Positions 32,921-40,821 of a stretch of DNA of 64,000 nt are shown in pieces. A model generated the notes under the pieces. It was not told the origin of the DNA and did no database searches. It was given only the letters and a program-made list of their open reading frames with translations. The position numbers and the translations under genes were made by a program. The stretch comes from an uncultured Oscillospiraceae bacterium (GTDB taxonomy: Bacteria > Bacillota > Clostridia > Oscillospirales > Oscillospiraceae). The stretch spans positions 18,520-82,519 of the forward strand of contig CANQTO010000005.1 in the NCBI GenBank assembly GCA_947626785.1, read 5' to 3'. Numbering within the stretch: position 1 is the stretch's first letter; each line of letters begins with the position of its first letter.

Positions 32921-33591
32921 AGCTTTTTGACCGCCTTATAGCCCAGTCCGCGCACGGACACGATCTCAAACTCATCCCAGCCCTCAAAGCGCCGGCGCAG
33001 CCGGCCCACATGGACGGTGACCGTCTCCCAGCCGGTGTCGCTGTCGGCTCCCCAGATCTCGTCCATCAGCTGGATGCGGGTAAAGATCTGGCCGGGGTAG
33101 GACAGCAGCTTATACAGGAGCAAAAACTCCTTCTGGGGCAGCTCCTGACTCTCCCCTCTCCGCGTGACGGTATAGGAATTGTAGTCCAGCGTCACGTCTC
33201 CGATCACGATCTTCCGCTCGCTGACGATCTGCGCACGGCGGAGCAGGGCTTTGATACGCAGCAGCAGCTTCTCCTCGTCGATGGGCTTGGTGATGTAGTC
33301 GTCCGTCCCCACGAGAAAGCCTTTCTTCTCATCGGCCGGCAGGTGCTTGGCGGTCACCATCAGGATGGGCAGAGCCGCGTCGGTCTCCCGGATGCGCTGG
33401 GTAAACTCATAGCCGTCCATCTTCGGCATCATCACGTCCAGCACCACCAGGTCGATGTGCTCATGGTCCAGCACCTCCAGCGCCTCTTCCCCGTTGCTGG
33501 CGGTGGTCACGGTGTAATTGGCGTTCTCCAAAAGGGCGGTCAGCAGCCGCCGGGTGTTCTTATCGTCGTCCGCCACGAGAATATGAAACAT
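32917..33591 (-). CDS. OmpR/PhoB family response regulator
   Basis: A 224-residue regulator: receiver domain with acidic pocket DDD at 8-10, phospho-acceptor Asp52 in VVLDVMMP and Lys in YITKPID, then a winged-helix OmpR domain (LPQKEFLLLYKLLSYPGQIFTR, TVTVHVGRLRRRFE). ATG at 33591 is chosen over 33600 because GGGAG is nine bases away, whereas the upstream ATG has it directly adjacent. Partner of the kinase at 31859. The 127-bp interval to the divergent acyltransferase gene is a likely target. Confidence 0.92.
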   Translation of the reverse strand: MFHILVADDDKNTRRLLTALLENANYTVTTASNGEEALEVLDHEHIDLVVLDVMMPKMDGYEFTQRIRETDAALPILMVTAKHLPADEKKGFLVGTDDYITKPIDEEKLLLRIKALLRRAQIVSERKIVIGDVTLDYNSYTVTRRGESQELPQKEFLLLYKLLSYPGQIFTRIQLMDEIWGADSDTGWETVTVHVGRLRRRFEGWDEFEIVSVRGLGYKAVKKL

Positions 33592-33718
33592 TCCTGCCAT
33601 CTCCCAATTTCGATTATTAAGATTTGTTTAATTTTTCGTAAAACGAAAAAAGTTTCGTTTCAGTTTAGAAAAGGATGCTACATTTTTAAAAAATTTGAAA
33701 CAGCAGAGGAGATGTGCC

Positions 33719-34201
33719 ATGGGTTTTCTCAAATGCGCCTGTTATCTGGCCCTGACCGGCGTCCTCGCCTTTCTGGCCGGGCGCATCGTCCCCAAGGGCT
33801 GGTTCCATGCGGACCGCTTCCCCTACCGGTGCTTTCCCTTTGAGGACGAGGGCCGGTTCTACAACAAATTTAAGATCCGCGTCTGGCAGAACAAGGTCCC
33901 CGACATGAGCAGGATCTTCCCAGGGCTCCTCCCGCCCAAGAGTCTGACGGGAAATTACAGAGAGCGGCTGCCCCGCATGCTCCAGGAGACCTGCGTGGCC
34001 GAGCTGACCCACGCCCTGCTGTGTGTGACGGGCCTGTACTGCGTGCGGCTGTGGCCCGGCGCCGGCGGCGCGGTAATTGCCCTGCTGAACGTTTTCCTTA
34101 ATATGCCTTTCATCTTGATCCAGCGGTACAACCGCCCAAGGCTCGCGAGACTGGCCCAGGGGCTCAGAGAGCCCCGCAACCTTAAACCTATCTTAACATA
34201 A
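33719..34201 (+). CDS. CrtO-like acyltransferase family membrane protein
   Basis: A 160-residue membrane protein of the glycosyl-4,4'-diaponeurosporenoate acyltransferase (CrtO, PF18927) family. Hallmarks are VPKGWFHADRFPYRCFPFE, WQNKVPDM and ETCVAELTHALL, with a C-terminal RYNRPRL. Staphylococcal CrtO acylates a glucosylated carotenoid acid; no carotenoid genes are here, so a glycolipid acceptor is more likely. First gene of a four-gene run with 16-18 bp gaps. ATG follows GAGGAG. Confidence 0.8.
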   Translation: MGFLKCACYLALTGVLAFLAGRIVPKGWFHADRFPYRCFPFEDEGRFYNKFKIRVWQNKVPDMSRIFPGLLPPKSLTGNYRERLPRMLQETCVAELTHALLCVTGLYCVRLWPGAGGAVIALLNVFLNMPFILIQRYNRPRLARLAQGLREPRNLKPILT

Positions 34202-34217
34202 ACTTCCGAGGCTTTCT

Positions 34218-34940
34218 ATGACTACAAAAAGAACAAAAAGAAAATTTTCCCCGCCGGAGGTGGATTACCGCCGGCTCCGCCTCCGCAACCTGAACAGTGA
34301 GGAGTACCGGCACCTGTGGTATCTGCTCTATTGGCCGGTATACGGGCTGCTCTTCCTGTTCGTGGAGCGCTTCTATTCCGTGGGCAGCTACCGTGTGGTC
34401 TACTGCCGGGCGGACGACCTGATCCCCTTCTGCGAGCTCTTCGTCATCCCCTATCTGCTCTGGTTCGCCGCCCTGGTGGGGATGCACCTGTACACGCTGC
34501 TCTACGACATCCCCAGCTTCAAGCGGATGATGCGCTTTATCATCATCACCTATTCCGTGACCATCCTGGTCTATCTGCTCTGCCCCACCTGCCAGCAGCT
34601 CCGCCCCGCCGCCTTTGCAAGGGACAACATTCTGACCCGGTTCATGGCCGCCTTCTATCGGTTTGACACCAACACCAACGTCTGCCCCTCCATCCACGTC
34701 ATTGGCGCTCTGGCGGTCATGTTTACGGGCCTCCACTGCCGCCGTCTGAGCCGGGGCACGAAGGCGGCCCTCTCGGTCCTGTGCGTTTTGATGTGCCTGT
34801 CCACCGTCTTTCTCAAGCAGCACTCCCTGATCGACGTGGCGGCCGCCCTGCCCGTCTGTCTACTGGCCTATGTCCTGTGCTTCCGCACCCCGGAGCGGCA
34901 CGCGAAGCTCCGGACGGCGAGAGGCGTACAGCGCATTTAA
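34218..34940 (+). CDS. PAP2 superfamily membrane phosphatase/phosphotransferase
   Basis: A 240-residue integral membrane protein with about six helices. The PAP2 motifs are CPSIHV (motif 2, His about 160) and STVFLKQHSLIDV (motif 3, His and Asp of the catalytic set); motif 1 is weak, as in the inositolphosphotransferase Aur1/Ipt1 branch. It likely transfers or removes a phosphate head group on a lipid. Between a CrtO-like acyltransferase and a diacylglycerol-type glycosyltransferase, a lipid substrate is very plausible. ATG at 34218, 16 bp after the upstream stop. Confidence 0.82.
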   Translation: MTTKRTKRKFSPPEVDYRRLRLRNLNSEEYRHLWYLLYWPVYGLLFLFVERFYSVGSYRVVYCRADDLIPFCELFVIPYLLWFAALVGMHLYTLLYDIPSFKRMMRFIIITYSVTILVYLLCPTCQQLRPAAFARDNILTRFMAAFYRFDTNTNVCPSIHVIGALAVMFTGLHCRRLSRGTKAALSVLCVLMCLSTVFLKQHSLIDVAAALPVCLLAYVLCFRTPERHAKLRTARGVQRI

Positions 34941-34958
34941 ATGAGAGGAGAAGTTTCT

Positions 34959-36089
34959 ATGCGCATCCTGATCCTGAGCTGCAACACCGGCGAGGGGCAC
35001 AACTCCTGCGCCAGCGCCCTGAAGGAGCTCTTTGACAGCAAGGGGCACTACTGCGTCACGGAGGAGGCCCTCAGCTTCATCTCGCCTGCGGCGGCCAGGC
35101 TGATCTCCCGGGGGCACACGCTGATCTACCGGTACTTCCCCGGTCTGTTCCGCTGGGGCTACGGCTTTGCCGAGAGGCACCCGGCGGCCTACCGCAGCGG
35201 CTCCGCCCTGAACCGGTTCTTCTGCTCCGGCCGGCAGCGCCTGGCGGAGTATATCGACTCCCGGGACTTTGACGCGGTGATCTGTACCCACACCTTTGCC
35301 GGCATCATGCTGACCGGGGCAAAGCAGCTGTGCCGGACGGACTTCACCACCGCCTTTGTGGGGACGGACTACACCTGCAGCCCCACCACGGAGGCCGGAG
35401 ACTTTGACGTGTACTTTATCCCGGACGACACGCTGGCAAAGGAATACACGGACTACGGGATCCCCGCGTCCAAGCTGGTCCCCAGCGGCATCCCCATCCG
35501 GCAGATGTTCTATACGGACATGGAGAAGGCGGCCGCCAAGGCGGCGGAGGGCGTGGACAGGGAGCACAAGCATCTGCTTGTCATGGGCGGGAGCATGGGC
35601 TGCGGCCGGCTCGACAAGCTGATCTTTCTGCTGGCAAACTCCCTGCGGCCGGACGAGGAGATCACCGTCATCTGCGGGACCAACAAGCGGATGCAGAAAA
35701 AACTCAGCCGGCGCTATCGGAGAGCGCCGAATATCCACATCCGGGGCTATGTGTCGGACGTGCCCTGCCTGATGGACAGCGCGGACCTCTACCTGACCAA
35801 GCCGGGCGGCATCAGCGTGACGGAGGCCAAGCACAAGCACCTCCCCATGATCTGCCTGAACACCGTCGCCGGCTGCGAGGCATACAACTGCCGCTTCTTC
35901 GTGGAAAAGGGCTGCGCGGTCTCGGAGAACAATATCGCCGCTCTGTCCCGGCAGTGCCTCTCTCTCCTGCGGGGAGATGAGGAGCGCATGAAGCTGGAGG
36001 CACACTATGCAGCCCTGGCGGACCGGAACTCCGCCCAGATCATCTATGACTATCTGACCAGTAAAGTGTTGTTCGCAAGCTCGTTTTGA
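34959..36089 (+). CDS. MGDG-synthase/UgtP-like glycosyltransferase (GT28)
   Basis: A 376-residue processive-type glycosyltransferase. N-terminal acceptor domain begins ILILSCNTGEGHNSCASAL; the C-terminal nucleotide-sugar domain has VMGGSMG, the HIRGYVSDVP strand and KPGGISVTEAKHKHLP. Relatives add glucose or galactose to diacylglycerol. ATG at 34959 has GAGGAG eight bases upstream; an ATG at 34941 would put that site inside the coding region. It fits with the acyltransferase and PAP2 genes in a glycolipid pathway. Confidence 0.9.
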   Translation: MRILILSCNTGEGHNSCASALKELFDSKGHYCVTEEALSFISPAAARLISRGHTLIYRYFPGLFRWGYGFAERHPAAYRSGSALNRFFCSGRQRLAEYIDSRDFDAVICTHTFAGIMLTGAKQLCRTDFTTAFVGTDYTCSPTTEAGDFDVYFIPDDTLAKEYTDYGIPASKLVPSGIPIRQMFYTDMEKAAAKAAEGVDREHKHLLVMGGSMGCGRLDKLIFLLANSLRPDEEITVICGTNKRMQKKLSRRYRRAPNIHIRGYVSDVPCLMDSADLYLTKPGGISVTEAKHKHLPMICLNTVAGCEAYNCRFFVEKGCAVSENNIAALSRQCLSLLRGDEERMKLEAHYAALADRNSAQIIYDYLTSKVLFASSF

Positions 36090-36105
36090 GACTTCTTATA
36101 AAAAC

Positions 36106-37323
36106 ATGAAAACATTTATCCAAGACGGCATCGCTGCCGTGTGCAGTAAGTTTAAGAGACGGTCGGCCGGTTCGGAGAGCGAATACGCCTGCCAGAGGTA
36201 TTTTGCGGAGGAGCTGGGGCAGTGGTGCGACCGGGTGGACATCGAGGAATTCAAGCTCCATCCAAAGGCTTTTCTGGGCTGGATCCTCCTCTGCGCCTCG
36301 TCGGAGCTGCTGGCCGCCGTTCTGCTGTGGGTCGGGGCGGTGTTTGACCGGCGGGGCGCTGTCTGCGCCGCCCTGGTCCTGGCCCTGTTCTCCGTGTGCC
36401 TGGCCTGGTTCGAGTTTTTCCGCTACCGGGAATTCATCGACTTTCTGTTTCCCTCGGCCAGCTCCCACAACGTCTTCGCCGTCCGGGAGAGCCTGGAGCC
36501 GCCCCGGCGGCGGATCATCTTCGGAGGCCACGCGGACGCGGCCTATGAGTTTACCCTGGTCCGCAAGGCGGACGGGAAGCTCTGCGTCCCGCTGATCGTC
36601 CTGTCCGTGGCGGGCGTCGCCCTGACCTTTGCCATGTCGCTCCTGTCGCTGGCGGCCTTCTGGGCAAAGCCGCCCCTCTCCCGGCGGCTCCGGTACGCGG
36701 CGGCCGTTGTCGCGACAGTCTTTGCGCCGGTCTTCGTCCTGTTTCTGTTCTTCACCAACTGGAACTGCGTGACCGACGGAGCCAACGACGACCTGTCGGC
36801 CTGCTACGCGGCCTTTGCCGTCCTGCGGCACATGGAGGAAAACGGCATCCGCTTTAAAAATACGGAGGTCTGCTGCCTCATCAGCGGCTCCGAGGAGTCC
36901 GGCCTGCGGGGCGCGAAGGCCTTTGCCAGGCGGCACCGGCAGGAGCTGACAGAGATCGAGACGGTCTTCATCGCCATGGACACCCTGCGGGAGACGGAGC
37001 AGCTACAGGTGTACACCAACGGCATGTTCGGCATGCAGAAGTCCAGCGAGGCCGTGGGCGCTCTGGTGAAGGAGGCGGCCCGGGACTGCGGGGTGAAGCT
37101 GCCCTATGCCGCCCCCTATCCCGGGGCGGTGGACTCCGACGCCTTTGCTCAGGAGGGGCTGCTCTCCTGCGGGCTCTGCGGCGTAGACCACGACCCGAAG
37201 CCCTACTACCACACCCGGCTGGACACCGCGGACAACATAGACCCCGCCTGCATCGAGCTGTGCGCCCGGATCTGCCTCCGGGCCGCGGAGCTCTACGACC
37301 GGCAGGGCCTTGGAAGCATGTAA
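36106..37323 (+). CDS. M28 family metallopeptidase with membrane segments
   Basis: A 405-residue zinc aminopeptidase-like protein anchored in the membrane. Metal ligands are readable: GGHADAAYE (His, Asp), GANDDLSA (bridging Asp), SGSEESGLRG (catalytic Glu pair), AVDSDAF (Asp) and YHTRLDTADN (His). Two hydrophobic pairs, about 55-105 and 165-220, interrupt the domain, an unusual arrangement in which the first metal motif lies between them. Last gene of the glycolipid-like operon; whether it acts on a peptide, a lipid amide or as a lipase-like enzyme is unknown. Confidence 0.85.
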   Translation: MKTFIQDGIAAVCSKFKRRSAGSESEYACQRYFAEELGQWCDRVDIEEFKLHPKAFLGWILLCASSELLAAVLLWVGAVFDRRGAVCAALVLALFSVCLAWFEFFRYREFIDFLFPSASSHNVFAVRESLEPPRRRIIFGGHADAAYEFTLVRKADGKLCVPLIVLSVAGVALTFAMSLLSLAAFWAKPPLSRRLRYAAAVVATVFAPVFVLFLFFTNWNCVTDGANDDLSACYAAFAVLRHMEENGIRFKNTEVCCLISGSEESGLRGAKAFARRHRQELTEIETVFIAMDTLRETEQLQVYTNGMFGMQKSSEAVGALVKEAARDCGVKLPYAAPYPGAVDSDAFAQEGLLSCGLCGVDHDPKPYYHTRLDTADNIDPACIELCARICLRAAELYDRQGLGSM

Positions 37324-37332
37324 AACAACCAA

Positions 37333-37374
37333 AACACAGGGACATCCAAACTAACGGATGTCCCTGTGTTTTTT
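37333..37374. terminator. Bidirectional terminator after the M28 gene
   Basis: Perfect 15-bp stem AACACAGGGACATCC/GGATGTCCCTGTGTT, eight-base loop, then TTTT on the plus strand. Its right edge touches the stop of the convergent DUF2812 gene. Confidence 0.9.
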
Positions 37375-38740
37375 ATTTTGCAAACCTCTCCGCCACCACC
37401 GCGATCTGCTCTGCCGTGGGTTCCCAGGAAAAGCGTATCTCCACAAGATAGTCCTCATAGCACAGCAGATACTGATCCAGATATCCCGTGCTCCAATTGA
37501 GCCGGTAGGCCTCTTGAGCCCGCCAGGGGGCCGGGTCCCAGGGCTCATAGTGGTCGGCCAGGACCGCCTGTCCGTCCTGCACCTCGTCCTCATGGCTGCC
37601 GAGCAGGCTGTCCCGGCAGAAGCCGTAGAGGAGCGGGAGCTTCACCTCCGTGACCGTGAGCTCCAGCTCAGGCCGTTCACCCGCCGCCGCGTCCGGCCGG
37701 GGCCGCTGCCGGGTGCTGATCCGCCCCAGCAGCAGGGACTCCTCCCGCTGGACTTCCCGGCGGTAGTCCTCAAAGGAGCCGGGCAGCAGCTCCTCGAGCG
37801 CCAGGGGCAGGCTGCCGCTCTCCTCCGCCGTCTCCCGGTCAAAGGACCCGTTCCGAACGGCCCGCAGGATGCCGAAGGTGGCGCCGCCCATCAGGGCGAA
37901 GGCCAGCACAAAGCTGGTAAGAACGGTCAGGGTCCGGTTCAGGCCCCGGGGCGCCTTCAGGCGCTTGAGCAGCAGCTTGACGCCGTTGACCAGCAGGATC
38001 AGTGCGGCCGTGACCGGCAGCATGATCAGGGCCACGGTCCGCTGTAGGGCGCTGCCCTGGGTCAGCGTGGAGAGCAGCCAATAGACGAAGCCCAGCAGGA
38101 CCAGGACCAGAGCCCCCTTCTGGACCCGGGAAAAGCTCCGGGTCTCCGGCAGCTCCCCCCGCTCCGCCGCCCGGGCCGCCCTCCGGGACCAGACGAAATA
38201 TCCGCCCAACTCCAGGGCGCAGAGCAGGAACAGGAGCAGCCAGGTAAAGCCCGTGAACATGTTCAGGGCGCTGGCCAGCAGCCCGATGGGGTCCCCCAGC
38301 AGCCGGGAGACGAACAGGCCGCAGTCCAATGCGGCGATCAGCAGCAGAGCGGACCAGACGGGCAGATAGCTTCTTTTAGCCGCGGCCCGGATGGTCTGCA
38401 CCTCCACGGCCGGGTCCGTCTCCAGAGGGACCGGGTCCTCCCGTTCATTGTAAAAGATCTGCATCTGAGCGGACTGGGCCGCCGGCGCCCAGCCGGTCTG
38501 GGCGCAGAACTCGTGGAATTCCCGCTGTTCCCCGGTGGGCTCCGGGTCAAATTCCGAGGCCTTGGGGAAATAGCTGACCCAGAAAGACAGCTTCTTCGGT
38601 TCGATCCGCCGGTAGACCCAGCCGAAATTGGTCATGCCCTCGATCAGCCAGCCCTCTTCGGCCATCCTGCTCAGATGCCGGGCGATCCCGGTATAGTCAA
38701 AGAAGGAAAAGGCCTCCAGGCGGCGTTTCCTGTCTCTCAT
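37373..38740 (-). CDS. DUF2812 domain membrane protein
   Basis: A 455-residue protein. Residues 1-100 are a DUF2812 domain (FSFFDYTGIARHLSRMAEEGWLIEG, FGWVYRRIEPKKLSFWVSYFP); then five to six helices between about 125 and 300; then a soluble C-terminal domain ending EIRFSWEPTAEQIAVVAERFAK. Such proteins are regularly paired with PadR regulators in Clostridia; their function is unknown but envelope stress or drug response has been suggested by context. ATG at 38740 overlaps the padR stop as ATGA. Longer upstream frames lie in padR and are rejected. Confidence 0.85.
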   Translation of the reverse strand: MRDRKRRLEAFSFFDYTGIARHLSRMAEEGWLIEGMTNFGWVYRRIEPKKLSFWVSYFPKASEFDPEPTGEQREFHEFCAQTGWAPAAQSAQMQIFYNEREDPVPLETDPAVEVQTIRAAAKRSYLPVWSALLLIAALDCGLFVSRLLGDPIGLLASALNMFTGFTWLLLFLLCALELGGYFVWSRRAARAAERGELPETRSFSRVQKGALVLVLLGFVYWLLSTLTQGSALQRTVALIMLPVTAALILLVNGVKLLLKRLKAPRGLNRTLTVLTSFVLAFALMGGATFGILRAVRNGSFDRETAEESGSLPLALEELLPGSFEDYRREVQREESLLLGRISTRQRPRPDAAAGERPELELTVTEVKLPLLYGFCRDSLLGSHEDEVQDGQAVLADHYEPWDPAPWRAQEAYRLNWSTGYLDQYLLCYEDYLVEIRFSWEPTAEQIAVVAERFAK

Positions 38741-39060
38741 TTCGCCTCCCCCTCTCTGAAAACGGCGCGGTAATCCGCCGCCTGGGCGCATATGCGCCGG
38801 TACTCCTCCTCCAGCCGCTTCCGGCCCGTCTCCGTGAGGATGTAGCTGCGCCGCCGCCCCTCCACCTTCGTCTCCCGGATCAGCCCCGCCTCCACGAACT
38901 GCTCCAGCAGGGTGTAGAGCGTGCCGGAGCCGATGCGGACCCGCCCGCCGGTCATGGCCGGGACCCGGTCCAGGATATCCATCCCGCACAGCTCCCTCTC
39001 CAGGCACAGGAGCGTATAGAACATCTGCTCCGTCAGCGTTTGAAATTTCAGCCGCGGCAC
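38737..39060 (-). CDS. PadR family transcriptional regulator
   Basis: A 107-residue short PadR protein: winged helix with TEQMFYTLLCLERELCGMDILDR and the hallmark VRIGSGTLYTLLEQFVEAGLI, wing EGRRRSYILTETG and a short dimer helix. GTG start at 39060 follows AAAGGGGA. It is the first gene of a two-gene operon with DUF2812 and probably represses its own promoter through the two palindromes at 39077-39123. Confidence 0.9.
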   Translation of the reverse strand: MPRLKFQTLTEQMFYTLLCLERELCGMDILDRVPAMTGGRVRIGSGTLYTLLEQFVEAGLIRETKVEGRRRSYILTETGRKRLEEEYRRICAQAADYRAVFREGEAK

Positions 39061-39076
39061 GGGTGTCCCCTTCTTT

Positions 39077-39131
39077 CTCGAATATCGAGTTTAACTGTCT
39101 TGATTATATTCTCGATATTCGAGATTGTCAA
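39077..39131 (-). promoter_or_regulatory. padR promoter with two palindromic operators
   Basis: Perfect TTGACA (39131-39126) and TATAAT (39108-39103) with 17-bp spacing. One CTCGAATATCGAG-type site (39111-39123) fills the spacer and a second, in mirrored orientation (39077-39089), lies just after the -10 box at about +10. This is classic autorepression geometry. Confidence 0.85.
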
Positions 39132-39230
39132 GAGGGCTGTAGAAAACAAAAAAATTTTTTAAAACATGAAACCAACTGCCCCTTTTTGTTGACTAATAGA
39201 ATGAGAGCTCTCAACACAAGGAGAAACCCC

Positions 39231-39788
39231 ATGGAAGATCAAGCCATCGTCGATCTGTACTGGCAGCGGTCCGACCAAGCCATCGAGGAGACGGACCGGA
39301 AGTACGGCCGCTACTGCCACGCTATCGCCTATAAGCTCTGCGCCGACCACCGGGACGCGGAGGAGTGCGTCAACGACACCTGGCTCTGCGCCTGGAACCT
39401 GATGCCGGACAAGCGCCCGTCCATTCTGTCCAGCTTTCTGGGCACCATCACCCGGAGCCTCGCCATCAACCGCTATAAGGCAAAGACCCGGAAAAAGCGC
39501 GGCGGCGGGGAGACGGCGCTGGCGCTGGAGGAGCTGTCCGAGTGCATCCCCAGCCGGGTGGATGTGGAGCGGAGCTACGAGAGCAAGGAATTTGAGGCCG
39601 CCATCGGCCGCTTCGTCAAGGGCCTCTCCGAGACGGAGCAGAAGATCTTCGTCTCCCGCTACTGGTACATGGCCCCGGTGGCGGAGATCGCGGAGCGGAT
39701 GCACTTCAGCCTGGGCAAGACGAAGAGCATCCTGTTCCGGCTCCGGGGCCGGCTGCGCACGTATTTACAGGAGGAAGGACTATGTTAG
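39231..39788 (+). CDS. Sigma-70 family RNA polymerase sigma factor (ECF-like)
   Basis: A 185-residue sigma factor with region 2 (YCHAIAYKLCADHRDAEECVNDTWLCAWNLMP, split: DAEECVND) and region 4 (LSETEQKIFVSRYWYMAPVAEIAERM, SLGKTKSILFRLRGRL). These belong to a clostridial group encoded with a membrane protein that overlaps its 3' end. ATG at 39231 has AAGGAGA upstream; an ATG ten codons earlier lacks one. The seven-base overlap with the next gene marks them as sigma/anti-sigma partners. Confidence 0.9.
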   Translation: MEDQAIVDLYWQRSDQAIEETDRKYGRYCHAIAYKLCADHRDAEECVNDTWLCAWNLMPDKRPSILSSFLGTITRSLAINRYKAKTRKKRGGGETALALEELSECIPSRVDVERSYESKEFEAAIGRFVKGLSETEQKIFVSRYWYMAPVAEIAERMHFSLGKTKSILFRLRGRLRTYLQEEGLC

Positions 39789-40768
39789 ACGCCTGGTTTC
39801 TCTTAGACGCCATGAACGGCATCGGCCCGGAGGAGGTCCGCGCCGCCGGGAAGTTTTTGCAGCTGGGGATGGGCGTCCGGCTCCCCAGCCGCCGGAGGCT
39901 CTGGACCGCCGCCCTGGCGGCGGCGCTCCTGGCCCTGCTGCTCTCCGCCTTTGCCTATGCCCAGGGCTGGTTCGGCCTGAGCGGCTGGGTCACCGCCTCG
40001 GAGGACAGCTCCCCCTATGCGCCCCAGGAGGAGAGCGTGGGGACCCGGGGCTATATGGTCAGCAACGGCTACGCGGACTCCCCGGAGAGTCTGGCCGGGG
40101 CCGAGTGGAGGCAGTATTATTGGGAACACGCCGATGAGGCCCTGAAGCACGACTCCCCCGACTGGCCGAATGACATGGGCGAATACGCCCAGACCGCCAT
40201 GATCTACGGGGTCTTTGACCAGGAGATGCTGGACGCCCTGCTCTCCATCCGGGACCGGTACGGCCTGGCCATCCACACGGCCTTTCTCCATCTGGGCTCC
40301 GAGAACGCGCACTTTACGGAGGACACCGGCGTGGGGTCCTTCCTGCCCCGGCAGGACCTGGGCGACAGCTGGAGCTGCTTCTACATCTTTGAAGACGGCA
40401 GCTTCAAGGGCGAGGGCTCCCTCTATCTGGACGGGAAAGAGTTTGGCTACGCCCTGGAGCGCTATAAAAGCGGCACGGTGGACCCCTACGCCTTCTTCAT
40501 CCAGGACACGGCAAATTATGAGGAGTGGAAGCTGGAGCTGGACGGCCGTACGCTGTACCTGGCTCTGGAGCCGGACGCCGACTGGCCCAGCGGCTTTATC
40601 CTTTTCAACTCCGGGGATATGTATGTCACGATCCGCATCTACTCCGAGGTCCTCAAGGCGGAAGACGGACGCCCGTTGTTCCAGGATCTCAGCCGGGAGA
40701 CGCTGGAGGCCCTGGCCCCCCGCTTCAACTATGGTGAGCTCACCGGCGAAAGCAACAACAGCAACTAA
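39782..40768 (+). CDS. Putative anti-sigma/sigma-regulator membrane protein
   Basis: A 328-residue single-pass protein: about 38 cytoplasmic residues, one helix around 40-62 (LWTAALAAALLALLLSAFAYA), and a 265-residue extracytoplasmic domain rich in Asp, Glu, Ser and Tyr. Overlap with the sigma gene and this topology fit a membrane anti-sigma factor, though no zinc HxxxCxxC motif is present in the short cytoplasmic tail, so the mode of sigma binding is unclear. Ectodomain family not recognised. AAGGA precedes ATG. Confidence 0.65.
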   Translation: MLDAWFLLDAMNGIGPEEVRAAGKFLQLGMGVRLPSRRRLWTAALAAALLALLLSAFAYAQGWFGLSGWVTASEDSSPYAPQEESVGTRGYMVSNGYADSPESLAGAEWRQYYWEHADEALKHDSPDWPNDMGEYAQTAMIYGVFDQEMLDALLSIRDRYGLAIHTAFLHLGSENAHFTEDTGVGSFLPRQDLGDSWSCFYIFEDGSFKGEGSLYLDGKEFGYALERYKSGTVDPYAFFIQDTANYEEWKLELDGRTLYLALEPDADWPSGFILFNSGDMYVTIRIYSEVLKAEDGRPLFQDLSRETLEALAPRFNYGELTGESNNSN

Positions 40769-40776
40769 GAAAACCT

Positions 40777-40802
40777 CCCCTCGACCGGCAAGGGTCGGGG
40801 GG
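40777..40802 (+). terminator. Intra-operon hairpin
   Basis: Ten-base-pair GC-rich stem CCCCTCGACC/GGTCGGGGGG with one T-G pair, between the membrane-protein gene and the lipoprotein gene. No T-tract follows, so it is more likely a processing or attenuation structure than a full stop. Confidence 0.45.
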
Positions 40803-40821
40803 ATAACATCAGGAGGCAAGC

